Assembly (NCBI RefSeq): GCF_014836615.1
Contig: NZ_JACSQN010000001.1
Location: 310,001 to 374,000, forward strand
Direction: 5' to 3'
Length of the DNA: 64,000 bases
From: Sporosarcina quadrami
GTDB taxonomy: Bacteria > Bacillota > Bacilli > Bacillales_A > Planococcaceae
The translations under genes were made by a program, and so were the position numbers. The notes below the pieces were generated by a model. The model was given only the letters and a program-made list of their open reading frames with translations. It searched no databases and was not told where the DNA came from. Shown piece after piece: positions 53,283-63,091 of the stretch; position 1 is the first letter of the stretch; every line of letters begins with the position of its first letter.

Positions 53283-56090
53283 ATGTCGAACAATGTTGGT
53301 TCCCACCGTTCTCCTTACTCGGTATTCGCAGGTCCGAACCTTGGGTATGTAATGGAAATGTATGAGCAGTTCAAAACTTCACCGGAGACGGTTGATCCTG
53401 AACTAGCTGAGATGTTCAAGAAATTTGGAGCTCCATCTGTTGAAGGAGATTCACAGACTACAGCAACAGCAGTTCCTGCAGGAAATTTCGGGAAAGTTCT
53501 TTCTGCATATACACTAATTAATGCAATACGTTCATATGGACATCTTGCAGCAGATATTTATCCGCTTAACGATCGTCCGAAAGACTCGAGTCGTCTGGAA
53601 TTATCACATTACGGTTTGACAGAGTCAGATTTGAAGGATATGCCCGCTTCATTGTTACTTCAGAACACGCCAGCAGGTGTTGAAAACGGTCTGGAAGCTG
53701 TAAACTACTTAAAATCATTATACACAGGTAAAATCGCATATGAGTTTTCACATGTAATCGATGAACAAGAGCGCATTTGGATCCAATCTAAGATTGAAAA
53801 CGGTGAAATTACTGTTAACCTCTCAGCAGATGATCGTAAAGAATTGCTTCATAGACTGACTCAAATTGAAGGCTTTGAAAAGTTCATCCACCGGACATTT
53901 GTCGGAGCGAAACGATTCTCTATCGAAGGTTTAGACTCCCTTGTAGTTTTGCTTGATGAGTTAGTACGACGCTCAGAAGCCGAGCAAATGAAAAAAGTAT
54001 TAATTGGAATGGCTCACCGTGGCCGTTTGAATGTACTTACACATATCTTAAACAAACCTTATGAAATGATGTTTGCTGAATTCGCAGGAGTACCATCATC
54101 TCCGTTCCTACCTGAAGATGGCTCACTTGTTACGACTCGTGGATGGTTCGGCGATGTTAAGTATCATATGGGTGGTCTGTATAAAGGGAAATCAGGAATG
54201 GAGCGTTTCCTAGCATATAATCCTTCTCACTTGGAAGTTGTTAATCCTGTAGTTGCAGGTCAGACGCGTGCAGCGCAGGAATCGACTGACAAAGAAGGGA
54301 TGCCTGTCCAAGACATGAATGCTGCTTATGCAATTATGATCCATGGAGATGCTGCATTCCCTGGCCAAGGTATAGTACCTGAGACATTCAACTACAGTCG
54401 TGTCCGTGGTTACAAAACAGGCGGATCTATTCATATTATTGCTAACAATACAATCGGTTTTACGACAGAATACTATGATTCAAGATCGACACATTATTCT
54501 TCGGATCCTGCAAAAGGCTTCGAAGTTCCGATTTTACATGTGAATGCAGATAGCCCTGAAGAAGTAATCGCAGCTGCTACTTTTGCTTTTGAATATCGAC
54601 AGAAATTCAGCAAAGATATTCTAATAGACTTGATCGGCTACCGCCGTTATGGACATAACGAAATGGATGAACCTTTAGTGACAAATCCGATGATGTATCA
54701 CTTAATACACAAACATCCGACTCCAAGACAGCTATATGGAATGGAACTTGTAAAAGAAAACATTTTAAGCGAAGCAGATGTTGACAAACTTGATACAAAT
54801 GTATTTGCAGTGATGCAAGAAGCATATGACAAAGTGAAAGAGCATTCTGCTGATGTGAAAAAGATATCAAATGCAACTCCTGAATATGTTCTTGACGGAT
54901 TCCCGAGAGACTTGGAAACAGGAGTCGATGAAGAGACATTACGCCGTATGAATGAAGAACTTCTATCTTATCCGGATGATTTCAGTGTATTCAGCAAATT
55001 AGACAGAATCCTTAAACGTCGTGAAGAGCCATTTAAAGGTAAAGGAAAAATAGACTGGGCACATGCCGAGCAATTGGCGTTTGGAGCAATCTTACAAGAC
55101 GGCAATCCGATTCGTATGACCGGACAAGATATTCAGCGTGGGACATTTGCACATCGTCATCTTGTTCTCCATGATGAAAAATCAGGCGAAGAATTTGTTC
55201 CTCTACATCATATAAGTGGATCTAACGCATCTTTCGTTGCGTATAACAGTCCTTTAACAGAATTTGCAGTAGTTGGTTATGAATTCGGATATAACTTGGA
55301 AAGAGATAAGGCTTTATCTATATGGGAAGCTCAGTATGGCGACTTCGCCAATATGGCTCAAGTTATGTTTGACCAATTCATATCTTCTAGTCATTCAAAA
55401 TGGGGACAGCAGTCTGGATTAGTCATGTTACTGCCTCACGCCTATGAAGGTCAAGGGCCTGAACACTCAAGTGCAAGACTTGAAAGATATTTACAACTAT
55501 GTGCAGAAAATAACTGGACAGTAGCTAACTTATCAAGTGCGGCAAACTATTTCCACATTTTACGCAGACAGGCTAAAATGCTTGGTACAGAAGTTGAACG
55601 CCCACTTGTTATCGTTTCACCAAAATCACTTCTTCGTCATCCACTTGTTGGTGCAGACGTAAGCGATCTATCTGACGGCCATTTCCAAACTGTTCTTGAA
55701 CAGCCAGGAACTGGACAACAAACCGATAAAGTGAAAAAGATTCTTTTTGCAAGTGGTAAAATGGCTATTGATCTAGCTGAAAAAGTAAAAGATGGAGAAG
55801 GATTTGATCATCTTCATATCGTTCGTGTGGAGCAATTATATCCATTCCCATCAGACAAAATTGCGGAAATTACTTCTCGTTATCCAAAGGCAAAAGAACT
55901 TGTTTGGGTTCAGGAAGAGCCAAAAAATATGGGATCTTGGTCATTTGCATCTCCTTACTTACGTGAGATTGCAGACGGCAAAGATATCACATATGTTGGT
56001 CGTATTCACCGCGCAAGTCCTTCAGAAGGTAATGGGGAAGATCACAAGATTGAACAACAACGCATTATTAACGAAGCACTGAAAAAATAA
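53283..56090 (+). CDS. odhA: 2-oxoglutarate dehydrogenase E1 component
   Basis: 935 aa from ATG 53283 (TGGAGGT upstream); a longer in-frame start at 53265 precedes that RBS. Thiamine-diphosphate enzyme: MAHRGRLNVL, HGDAAFPGQGIV (Mg/ThDP GDG-like site), NNTIGFTT and the C-terminal transketolase-like half with LPHAYEGQGPEHSSAR. It decarboxylates 2-oxoglutarate and loads succinyl onto OdhB, a TCA-cycle step. It starts an operon with odhB, 68 nt downstream. Confidence 0.96.
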   Translation: MSNNVGSHRSPYSVFAGPNLGYVMEMYEQFKTSPETVDPELAEMFKKFGAPSVEGDSQTTATAVPAGNFGKVLSAYTLINAIRSYGHLAADIYPLNDRPKDSSRLELSHYGLTESDLKDMPASLLLQNTPAGVENGLEAVNYLKSLYTGKIAYEFSHVIDEQERIWIQSKIENGEITVNLSADDRKELLHRLTQIEGFEKFIHRTFVGAKRFSIEGLDSLVVLLDELVRRSEAEQMKKVLIGMAHRGRLNVLTHILNKPYEMMFAEFAGVPSSPFLPEDGSLVTTRGWFGDVKYHMGGLYKGKSGMERFLAYNPSHLEVVNPVVAGQTRAAQESTDKEGMPVQDMNAAYAIMIHGDAAFPGQGIVPETFNYSRVRGYKTGGSIHIIANNTIGFTTEYYDSRSTHYSSDPAKGFEVPILHVNADSPEEVIAAATFAFEYRQKFSKDILIDLIGYRRYGHNEMDEPLVTNPMMYHLIHKHPTPRQLYGMELVKENILSEADVDKLDTNVFAVMQEAYDKVKEHSADVKKISNATPEYVLDGFPRDLETGVDEETLRRMNEELLSYPDDFSVFSKLDRILKRREEPFKGKGKIDWAHAEQLAFGAILQDGNPIRMTGQDIQRGTFAHRHLVLHDEKSGEEFVPLHHISGSNASFVAYNSPLTEFAVVGYEFGYNLERDKALSIWEAQYGDFANMAQVMFDQFISSSHSKWGQQSGLVMLLPHAYEGQGPEHSSARLERYLQLCAENNWTVANLSSAANYFHILRRQAKMLGTEVERPLVIVSPKSLLRHPLVGADVSDLSDGHFQTVLEQPGTGQQTDKVKKILFASGKMAIDLAEKVKDGEGFDHLHIVRVEQLYPFPSDKIAEITSRYPKAKELVWVQEEPKNMGSWSFASPYLREIADGKDITYVGRIHRASPSEGNGEDHKIEQQRIINEALKK

Positions 56091-56158
56091 ATCTTTAACA
56101 ACTAAAATATACAATTGTTAAACACCGCAGAGACGGTAATATAGAGGAGGAATTTATT

Positions 56159-57394
56159 GTGGCAGAGATCAGAGTACCTGAACTTGCAGAATCGATAACA
56201 GAAGGAACAATCGCAAAATGGTTGAAACAACCTGGCGAAAGTGTAGATAAAGGTGAATTTATCGTAGAACTTGAAACGGATAAAGTAAACGTTGAAGTTA
56301 TTTCTGAAGAAGCTGGGGTTATACAGGAACTTTTAGCAGCTGAAGGGGACACTGTTGAAGTTGGGCAAGTAATTGCTGTTGTAGGTGAAGGATCAGGAGC
56401 ACCAGCAGCTCAATCTGTAGCACCTGCTGCTAAAACAGAGGAAGCACCAGAGGTATCTGCTGCACCTGCTCAACAAGAAGCTGCAGCAGTACAGACAGCT
56501 GACCAAAGTGCAACAGAACGTACTATAGCAAGTCCTGCAGCAAGAAAAATGGCAAGAGAAAAAGGAATTGATCTTGCTTCAGTTTCTCCTGTAGATCCAA
56601 TGGGACGCGTCCGTGCACAAGATGTCAGCGCGCATGGTACGGCACCAAAAGCTCCAGCAGCACCAGCTAAAGCATCAGCTCCAGCTAAAGAAGACGGCAG
56701 AGAAACTCGAGAGAAGATGACACGTCGTCGTCAGACGATTGCTAAACGTCTTTTGGAAGTTAGACAGTCTACTGCAATGTTAACTACTTTCAATGAAATT
56801 GATATGACAGCAGTTATGGAACTTCGTAAGCGTAAGAAAGATGATTTCTTCGACAAAAATGATGTACGACTAGGATTCATGTCCTTCTTTACAAAAGCAG
56901 TTGTTGCTGCGCTCAAGAAATACCCATATGTAAATTCAGAAATCGATGGCGATGAAATCATTCTAAAGCATTATTTCGATATCGGTATTGCTGTATCTAC
57001 TGAAGGCGGTCTAGTTGTTCCAATCGTTCGTGATGCAGACCGTAAGAACTTTGCTGAAATCGAGTCAACAATTGGCGAACTTGCTACTAAAGCAAGAGAC
57101 AATAAGTTGACTTTGGGTGACATGTCAGGCGGATCATTCACAATTACAAATGGTGGAGTATTTGGTTCATTGCTATCTACACCAATTCTTAATGGAACAC
57201 AAGTCGGTATTCTTGGTATGCATACAATCCAAAAACGTCCGATTGCTGTAGGTGACAACGTGGAAATTCGTCCGATGATGTATATTGCATTGTCTTATGA
57301 TCACCGTGTAATCGACGGTAAGGATTCGGTTGGTTTCTTAAAAATGGTGAAAGAGTTGCTTGAAAATCCAGAAGATCTTCTTCTAGGTTCTTAA
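56159..57394 (+). CDS. odhB: Dihydrolipoamide succinyltransferase, E2 of 2-oxoglutarate dehydrogenase
   Basis: 411 aa, GTG start with GAGGAGGAA. Order: one lipoyl domain (~1-77) with lipoyl Lys in [11 protein letters not shown], an Ala/Pro-rich linker, the E3-binding domain (~120-155; [16 protein letters not shown]), a second flexible linker, then the catalytic core ending with [11 protein letters not shown] (His and Asp). It transfers succinyl to CoA. Shared E3 (lipoamide dehydrogenase) is not in the window. Terminator follows. Confidence 0.96.
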   Translation: MAEIRVPELAESITEGTIAKWLKQPGESVDKGEFIVELETDKVNVEVISEEAGVIQELLAAEGDTVEVGQVIAVVGEGSGAPAAQSVAPAAKTEEAPEVSAAPAQQEAAAVQTADQSATERTIASPAARKMAREKGIDLASVSPVDPMGRVRAQDVSAHGTAPKAPAAPAKASAPAKEDGRETREKMTRRRQTIAKRLLEVRQSTAMLTTFNEIDMTAVMELRKRKKDDFFDKNDVRLGFMSFFTKAVVAALKKYPYVNSEIDGDEIILKHYFDIGIAVSTEGGLVVPIVRDADRKNFAEIESTIGELATKARDNKLTLGDMSGGSFTITNGGVFGSLLSTPILNGTQVGILGMHTIQKRPIAVGDNVEIRPMMYIALSYDHRVIDGKDSVGFLKMVKELLENPEDLLLGS

Positions 57395-57411
57395 GTTCAT
57401 AATTTCAAATG

Positions 57412-57438
57412 ATGGCCCGGATCCTCCGGGCCATTTTT
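57412..57438 (+). terminator. Terminator of odhAB
   Basis: ATGGCCCGG/CCGGGCCAT perfect stem then TTTTT. Confidence 0.9.
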
Positions 57439-57468
57439 CAAATCAAATAGTAATGGAAGGTGATTCTT

Positions 57469-57666
57469 ATGGACTTTAAGAATTGGGTTACTGCGCCGAC
57501 ATTAAAAAAAGTTGTGTGCCAGCATGCGGATGCACAAAAGTATGTAGTTACAGATGTGTTAACCCCTGGTAAAGAGTACGAAGTGAAAAATGAAACGGAA
57601 GAATTTATATTCATAATCGATAACACCGGAAAAGTCGGCGGTTATTACAAAACATATTTTGAATGA
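57469..57666 (+). CDS. Small conserved protein (DUF6501-like)
   Basis: 65 aa from ATG 57469 (GGAAGGTGAT upstream). Compact soluble protein with one Cys-His segment (KKVVCQHADAQKYVV) and the motif LTPGKEYEVKNETEEF followed by DNTGKVGGYYKTYFE. I associate this pattern with DUF6501 proteins of Bacillales; the name rests on recall. Function unknown. Confidence 0.6.
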   Translation: MDFKNWVTAPTLKKVVCQHADAQKYVVTDVLTPGKEYEVKNETEEFIFIIDNTGKVGGYYKTYFE

Positions 57667-57668
57667 AA

Positions 57669-57708
57669 GAAATGCCCAATGCCAAATACTGAGGCGTTGG
57701 GCATTTCT
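57669..57708 (+). terminator. Hairpin after the DUF6501-like gene, probable weak terminator
   Basis: AGAAATGCCCAA/TTGGGCATTTCT stem; no long T-run, and yojN begins 18 nt later, so read-through into yojN is possible. Confidence 0.5.
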
Positions 57709-57726
57709 ATTAGGGAGTGAATCGAA

Positions 57727-58590
57727 GTGGAAAAACTACTTACATCAGAACGTGCGGTTAGACTTGAACGGTCTTATAATGAAGAACTCCAATTATTAAT
57801 TCAGCAAGGCGGCTATGTATCTCCAATAGAGCATCTATGGGAGGATATTTTAATAGGTGTTGTTTTAAAGAAGCCCATTTTGCTAAAAGGACCGTCAGGC
57901 TCAGGTAAAACAAAACTTGCTCAAAGTATTTCTGCATTTTTCAACCAACCAATGCACAGTGTAAATTGTTCAGTTGATTTGGATGCAGAGTCTCTTCTTG
58001 GTTTTAAAACGATTATTACAAAAGAAGGACAGTCCCTGATTGAGTTTATTGATGGACCTGTAGTTCAAGCGATGAAGCAAGGACATATTCTTTATATTGA
58101 CGAAATTAATATGGCTAAGCCAGAAACTTTGCCCATATTACATAGCGTACTTGATCATCGTCGGATGTTGACTAATCCTTTTACGAGTGAAGTAATACAT
58201 GCTCATGAAGATTTTGCAGTAGTTGCTGCTATAAACGAAGGATATGTAGGGACATCTCCTATGAACGAAGCATTGAAAAATCGCTTCATCTCTTTTTCAA
58301 TTCCTTACTTAGCAGGAGACCAATTACTGGATGTTATTAAAGAGCAGGTTCCTAGTGCGAATGGAGAATTGATAAATACGCTAATGAATATTCATGACGA
58401 TTTGAAAAAGCAAGTAATGAATGGACTTCTTGCAGAAGAAGCGGCTTCTGTTAGAAGTCTAATGGACGCAGTTGCGCTTGCTCAATATATGCCTGTCAGA
58501 AGAGCTATTCTTTATGGTATCGCTGAAAAACTAGAAGACAAAATGGAACAGAAGCTCATAATGGAATTAGTAAACACTTGGGTAAAGTGA
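57727..58590 (+). CDS. yojN: MoxR/NorQ-type AAA+ ATPase (YojN)
   Basis: 287 aa, GTG start with AGGGAGTGA upstream. AAA+ core: Walker A GPSGSGKT (55-62), Walker B ILYIDEINMAK (~118-128), sensor 1 VVAAINEGYVG and arginine-finger region LKNRFI. This is the NorQ/CbbQ branch of MoxR ATPases. Such ATPases act with a VWA-domain partner, here the next gene (10 nt on), to remodel or insert metals or cofactors in a target enzyme. In B. subtilis yojN-yojO also neighbour odhAB. Confidence 0.88.
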   Translation: MEKLLTSERAVRLERSYNEELQLLIQQGGYVSPIEHLWEDILIGVVLKKPILLKGPSGSGKTKLAQSISAFFNQPMHSVNCSVDLDAESLLGFKTIITKEGQSLIEFIDGPVVQAMKQGHILYIDEINMAKPETLPILHSVLDHRRMLTNPFTSEVIHAHEDFAVVAAINEGYVGTSPMNEALKNRFISFSIPYLAGDQLLDVIKEQVPSANGELINTLMNIHDDLKKQVMNGLLAEEAASVRSLMDAVALAQYMPVRRAILYGIAEKLEDKMEQKLIMELVNTWVK

Positions 58591-58600
58591 GGCGGTCAGT

Positions 58601-60502
58601 ATGGTTAAGTTAAATCGGTTCATACAATTCAATGACGAAACGATCGACGCCAATATGCTTCTCCTGTATGAAAAATTAGGAAGGGCTCTTGCGGAGGCGC
58701 CTTATTTGAATATGACAGAAAGAAAGCTCTTTGAATTTGAGCCTATAAGTGGAAATGTATCGCTCAGTGTCTTTTGGAGACATAGAACTGAAAGTATTAC
58801 ACATGCTGGCAGATTGTCGGATGTATATTTGTTGACAGTCGGATTTTGGAAACATTTTTCGGTAAAGCAATGGTTAGATTTCCGGAAAACCTACAGTAGT
58901 CATCCTTTGCGGAAGTTTGCTGAAGAGCTTTTATTAATGCTAGAAGAATTCAGATTGATGGACGTAGTAGTGAAACAACGACCTGGAACAGCTCAAGCCT
59001 TTTCAGTGAGAAGGAAATTGATGTTGCAATTTCACTATGATTTGCTGAAGTCTAACTTTCAAAAAGGTTTTCTTGCTGACGCTTTGATAAATCATCTTTA
59101 TATCACTTTGCATGAAGGAATTTTATCTGATTTACAAGTGGATTGGCATTTGCCAATTGAACACATACAGAGAATTGCAATCTTTGCTTCCGATGCACAT
59201 TCCACTTCTGAAATGAGCGATCTGACAAAACGCATTATATTTATGGTTGAAGAAATTTTGGAACAAGATCTTGTTCTTCAATATTATGCAGTAGGAGATT
59301 CTGTATCTGATAAAACAGCGGCATTTCATTACCATGATGGTATGGAAGATGCAGAAAAAGGTGAAGAGGGCATTAAAGAGACGATTGAAGAGATCTTCCG
59401 AACTTGGCATCGAGAAACGGAAGACGAATCCGGCGTCCACCTTGAGTACGAGATCGAACACGGAAGGTCAGGTAAGAGTGAAGGCGGAGAAGCGGCGGAA
59501 GGAAATGACAATGCACAGATAGACCAAATAGGAAAAGGGAGTTCGACGGGGGATGAAAATCAGAAACGTCAACAGATGGTTGAAGAAAGAAAAGATGATA
59601 ATAAAGAGTATGACCGGAAAAAAGCTGGTGTGAAATTCGGTAAAGAAAATGCAAATGTGGTGTATATAGAAGAACTAGTAGAAGTACAATCAGATGAAAA
59701 AAACAGATATAAGTTACAGCAATGGCGTGAACAACAAAAACCTTTTGTGAGATCATTTGTTGAAGAAATAAAAAAACGAATTGAAATGAAAGAAGATAGT
59801 CGTAGAACTGGTTTAATGAAAGGACGATTATCGTCAAATCTTTTAACGATGGCAGTGGATGAAAGACCACGGCCATTTTACAGGAAAAACAGTCCTGCCA
59901 AAAATCTCGATGCTGTTTTTGGTTTACTCGTCGATGGTTCTGCATCTATGATGGATAAATTGGATGAAACAAAAGAAGCGGTTTTATTGTTCCATGATGT
60001 ACTCAGACAACTATCAGTAAGACATGAAATTTCGTCGTATTACGAAGATGCAGAACAAGCTACGAAAGACGTTCAACCGAATGTTTTTGGATTAATGCAC
60101 ACATTTGAGGACGTCCAAAAAGATGATGGAATGACGATCTTATCATTTGAAACAAATGAAGATAATCGTGATGGCTTTGCGATTAGGTGGATGGCTGATC
60201 GGCTAGTGAAAAGAATGGAGAAGCACAAATTTCTTCTTGTTTTTTCTGACGGGGAACCTTCTGCTTTCGGATATGACCGTAATGGAATACTGGATACTAG
60301 AGAAGCTGTTATGGAAGTAGAGAAAAAAGGGATATCTGTTATCCATTTGTTTTTATCAACCGATAATCCGACTGATGATCAGCGGAACCTGTTTTCAATG
60401 ATGTTCGGCAATAAATCTGCCGCATCCGATTCCGTTGAAGATTTCAGTGATCAGACATTGAGAATTTTAAGAAAGCTCTTGTCTATTGTCATTAATCAAT
60501 GA
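58601..60502 (+). CDS. yojO: VWA-domain protein, NorD/CobT-like (YojO)
   Basis: 633 aa. An N-terminal helical region (~1-240) is followed by an acidic low-complexity linker (~255-350; many Glu, Asp, Lys) and a C-terminal von Willebrand A domain (~425-630). The MIDAS motif DxSxS is present as VDGSASM, with downstream VFSDGEPSAF. These partner the MoxR ATPase encoded just upstream. The target in this organism is unknown; the odhAB proximity, conserved in Bacillus, may or may not be functional. Confidence 0.87.
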   Translation: MVKLNRFIQFNDETIDANMLLLYEKLGRALAEAPYLNMTERKLFEFEPISGNVSLSVFWRHRTESITHAGRLSDVYLLTVGFWKHFSVKQWLDFRKTYSSHPLRKFAEELLLMLEEFRLMDVVVKQRPGTAQAFSVRRKLMLQFHYDLLKSNFQKGFLADALINHLYITLHEGILSDLQVDWHLPIEHIQRIAIFASDAHSTSEMSDLTKRIIFMVEEILEQDLVLQYYAVGDSVSDKTAAFHYHDGMEDAEKGEEGIKETIEEIFRTWHRETEDESGVHLEYEIEHGRSGKSEGGEAAEGNDNAQIDQIGKGSSTGDENQKRQQMVEERKDDNKEYDRKKAGVKFGKENANVVYIEELVEVQSDEKNRYKLQQWREQQKPFVRSFVEEIKKRIEMKEDSRRTGLMKGRLSSNLLTMAVDERPRPFYRKNSPAKNLDAVFGLLVDGSASMMDKLDETKEAVLLFHDVLRQLSVRHEISSYYEDAEQATKDVQPNVFGLMHTFEDVQKDDGMTILSFETNEDNRDGFAIRWMADRLVKRMEKHKFLLVFSDGEPSAFGYDRNGILDTREAVMEVEKKGISVIHLFLSTDNPTDDQRNLFSMMFGNKSAASDSVEDFSDQTLRILRKLLSIVINQ

Positions 60503-60511
60503 AAGAACACC

Positions 60512-60551
60512 AAAATGCAACTTCCGGTTAGTAGGAAGTTGCATTTTTAAA
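60512..60551 (+). terminator. Bidirectional terminator between yojO and telA
   Basis: AAATGCAACTTCC/GGAAGTTGCATTT perfect 13-bp stem followed by TT; A-run on the opposite side. Confidence 0.88.
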
Positions 60552-60567
60552 ACAATAGAGATCGATC

Positions 60568-61773
60568 TTACAATGGACGATTTGGTGATTGTGTTTTTTC
60601 GTGAACAGCGAGTAAACGCGTTTTTAGCTCTTCTTCCATACGAGCAATTTCTACTTCAGCCGCTTTACGTTTTGCACGGCCATCCGCTTGAATCATTAAA
60701 GTTTCTTCGATTGTCTGAATTAGGTTTTCTTGTGTTTTCTTTAACGTGTCGATTTCAACGATGCCTCGTTCATTTTCTTTCGCCGTTTCAATTGAATTGA
60801 CTTTAAGCATTTCAGAGTTCTTCAAAAGAAGATCATTTGTTGTTTTAGTGACGAGTCGTTGTGATTCAACAGCTTTTCTTTGCCTATTAAGCGTAAGTGC
60901 TATCGCAATTTGGTTTTTCCATAATGGAATGGATGTCATAATAGACGACTGTATTTTTTCAGCAAGTGTTTGGTTCGTCTGTTGGATCATTCGGATTTGT
61001 GGAGCACTTTGTATCGTAATCTGTCTAGAAAGCTGGAGATCATATAGCCGTTTTTCCAATCTATCAAGGAATTGCCCCATGTCATTCACTTCTTGAAAAG
61101 CCATTTGATCATTTGAAAGCTCAGCTTTTCTTTGCATTTCCGGGATAATCACAGTAGCAATTTCATCTCGTTTAATTTCTGCCGCTGCAATATAAATATT
61201 CAAAGCTTGGAAATAGGTCTTATTTTGTTCATATAAATTATCGAGCATATGAACATCTTCCAGTAAACCGCGTTTTGAATGTTCAAGCTGTACACCAATA
61301 CGATCAATTTGTGTACTTAATTTTTGGTACTTCGTCATCATTTCCTGAATAGAACGGCTTGCTTTGCTGAATAGGCGGCTTAGTCCGGTCTTTTTCTTGT
61401 CTGATAAATCTTCAGGGTCTATTTCAGAAAGTTTCCCCATAAGATCACTTAATACATCACCTACTGGACCAATATCTTTACTTTGAACATGATCAAGCAT
61501 TTTATGGGAAAAACGTGAAAGTTCATTTTGAGCGTTAGCACCATATGTGATAATTGCTTCATAATTGCCAACCGGAATCTGGTCTGCGAGCTGTTTCGCT
61601 TTTTCTTGTTCTTCAGGCTTCAGGCGATCGAGCAATTTTACTGCTGTCTGTTCCTTTGTCTGTTCAGTCTGCATCTCTTTTGGGAGAAGAGGCTCATTCA
61701 TGTTGAATGGATTATCAAGCAAATCATCCATTGTTTTAACTTCTTCGGTAATCATCTCTTTATTTTCTGTCAT
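60568..61773 (-). CDS. yaaN: TelA/YaaN family (toxic anion resistance) protein
   Basis: 401 aa, largely helical and coiled-coil. The central ETYFQALNIYIAAAE-like segment (NKTYFQALNIYIAAAEIKR), RQITIQSAPQIRMIQQTNQ and IPLWKNQIAIAL are TelA-family hallmarks; TelA was named for tellurite resistance. Relatives act in cell-envelope and toxic-anion stress. Its start overlaps the end of xpaC by 14 nt (RBS GAGAGGAG inside xpaC), so it is the second gene of the xpaC operon. Confidence 0.88.
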   Translation of the reverse strand: MTENKEMITEEVKTMDDLLDNPFNMNEPLLPKEMQTEQTKEQTAVKLLDRLKPEEQEKAKQLADQIPVGNYEAIITYGANAQNELSRFSHKMLDHVQSKDIGPVGDVLSDLMGKLSEIDPEDLSDKKKTGLSRLFSKASRSIQEMMTKYQKLSTQIDRIGVQLEHSKRGLLEDVHMLDNLYEQNKTYFQALNIYIAAAEIKRDEIATVIIPEMQRKAELSNDQMAFQEVNDMGQFLDRLEKRLYDLQLSRQITIQSAPQIRMIQQTNQTLAEKIQSSIMTSIPLWKNQIAIALTLNRQRKAVESQRLVTKTTNDLLLKNSEMLKVNSIETAKENERGIVEIDTLKKTQENLIQTIEETLMIQADGRAKRKAAEVEIARMEEELKTRLLAVHEKTQSPNRPL

Positions 61774-62422
61774 TTGGTAGTTCTCCTCTCATCTCAAGTA
61801 ACGGTTTATTCTTATTCATTGTTACATCAACATAATCGAGTTCTAATTGCAGTTGTTCAATATCGGTCGCTAATGCACCTCGCAAATCTTGTTCGAGTTG
61901 TTTATTAACATCTGTTAACGTTTCCCTCGTTTGCTGAAGTGCTAACCTGATTTCTTGGTCTTTTAATGGTTGATTAACTAAAATAGCATATTTAGAAGTC
62001 AATTCGACTGCTGAATCTAAATGGGAATAAAAGAATTTCTCAACATGATAGAATTTTTTAGGGTTTTTACGGACAATCTGTAGAATCCTTCTAGCTAGGT
62101 TATTCATTTCATAAACTTGTTTAAATGCCTGTACAGAACGGACTTGTCCGTAAAGGCTGTTCAACTTCTTAATTTTTCCGTTCGCTTCAGAAATTTGCGT
62201 TTTAATATGTTTATATTCGGATCTTGACATCCCGAGTTCTTTCACATTTGAATTTAGTTGAAGTTGTTTGATCGTAAAGTTACCACCAAGATAGATCGCT
62301 ATCATCATACCCGTCGCCATGAAAGGATTTATGCCGGCAGCAAAGATCAGTGTTAACCAACTTCCGAAACTAACGGGTGCAAGTATGAAGTGCCTTTGGA
62401 AAAAATGTTTTACTTCTTGCAT
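61760..62422 (-). CDS. xpaC: XpaC family protein
   Basis: 220 aa. Two hydrophobic N-terminal segments (~15-30 and 34-46), then a long helical cytoplasmic region (SRSEYKHIKTQISEANGKIKK...). The family is annotated 5-bromo-4-chloroindolyl phosphate hydrolysis protein from the original Bacillus xpaC. It always tends to pair with TelA-type genes, as here. An ECF-type promoter lies ~40 nt upstream; from memory, B. subtilis xpaC-yaaN belongs to the sigma-W cell-envelope regulon. RBS AGGGAGG. Confidence 0.87.
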   Translation of the reverse strand: MQEVKHFFQRHFILAPVSFGSWLTLIFAAGINPFMATGMMIAIYLGGNFTIKQLQLNSNVKELGMSRSEYKHIKTQISEANGKIKKLNSLYGQVRSVQAFKQVYEMNNLARRILQIVRKNPKKFYHVEKFFYSHLDSAVELTSKYAILVNQPLKDQEIRLALQQTRETLTDVNKQLEQDLRGALATDIEQLQLELDYVDVTMNKNKPLLEMRGELPNDRK

Positions 62423-62459
62423 GATCTTCAGGCCTCCCTGTTTTCTCTATACTCTTTAC

Positions 62460-62486
62460 TACGTTTAAGTAGGGTGAAAAGTTTCA
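62460..62486 (-). promoter_or_regulatory. ECF-sigma-type promoter of xpaC-yaaN
   Basis: On the minus strand TGAAAC (62486-62481, continuing TTTT), 17-bp spacer, CGTA (62463-62460): matches the TGAAAC-N16/17-CGTA class used by sigma-W and relatives. Confidence 0.65.
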
Positions 62487-62639
62487 TGTGAATTTCGTGT
62501 CTCTACTACGATTATAACTGAAATCATCGCGAAATACATTCATATGAGTACGTCAATCCATTTACTTGGATAGTTAGTATGAATTTGTTAAGATAAATCC
62601 ACTTACTGCGGTATTGATCTAAAGGAGGTTGCTTAAGTT

Positions 62640-62948
62640 ATGTATGAAATCATTTATATCAAAGCAGATTACGAGCCGTGGTGGATGTTTGAAGAGTGGG
62701 AGAATACTATTGTAAAACGCCAAACATTTGAAACGATAGAAGAAGCGCAAGGGTACTTAGATGAATTGAATCAGACTTTTAAAACTCAGTATGATTGCTT
62801 TGAAGTTCGGAAAGATTGTTTCTTTGCATATTGGACAATAGGCGAACAAATTTTTTGTGAAGGATGCGATGACAATCTTCAAATTTTCCATGGTATTATT
62901 TCGATGAAGGACGGGAAACCTTCACCTATAAAACCGTTTAATAATTAG
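62640..62948 (+). CDS. DUF1033 family protein
   Basis: 102 aa soluble protein. The N-terminal YIKADYEPWWMFEEWENTI is the conserved DUF1033 segment; three Cys occur in CFEVRKDCFF and EGCDDN. RBS AAAGGAGG. Function is unknown in Firmicutes. It has no visible terminator before the csp promoter 20 nt after its stop. Confidence 0.78.
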   Translation: MYEIIYIKADYEPWWMFEEWENTIVKRQTFETIEEAQGYLDELNQTFKTQYDCFEVRKDCFFAYWTIGEQIFCEGCDDNLQIFHGIISMKDGKPSPIKPFNN

Positions 62949-62967
62949 AATATTTGATAATGTTATA

Positions 62968-62995
62968 TTGACAATTAATTTGGGTATGGTATAGT
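62968..62995 (+). promoter_or_regulatory. Sigma-A promoter of the cold-shock gene
   Basis: TTGACA (62968-62973), 16-bp spacer, TATAGT (62990-62995) with an upstream TG (TGGTATAGT). It implies a ~128-nt untranslated leader. Confidence 0.75.
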
Positions 62996-63032
62996 TACAG
63001 TAAGAAAACTGCACAATCGGCTATAACGTATT

Positions 63033-63091
63033 CACGTATTACAAAAGGTGATCGGCGTTGTCGGTGCCTTTTGTAATATGTGAATTTTTTT
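63033..63091 (+). promoter_or_regulatory. Long leader hairpin followed by T-run in the csp 5' UTR
   Basis: CACGTATTACAAAAGG pairs with CCTTTTGTAATATGTG (16 bp, one wobble; 18-nt loop), followed by AATTTTTTT. It has the form of an intrinsic terminator inside the csp leader, ~40 nt before the start codon; a thermosensing or attenuating element is plausible. Confidence 0.65.

Noticed and set aside
59373..59945. 190-codon minus-strand ORF opposite the acidic linker of yojO
   Set aside because: Its Phe/Leu/His-rich translation is the mirror of Glu/Lys-rich codons; no start signals.
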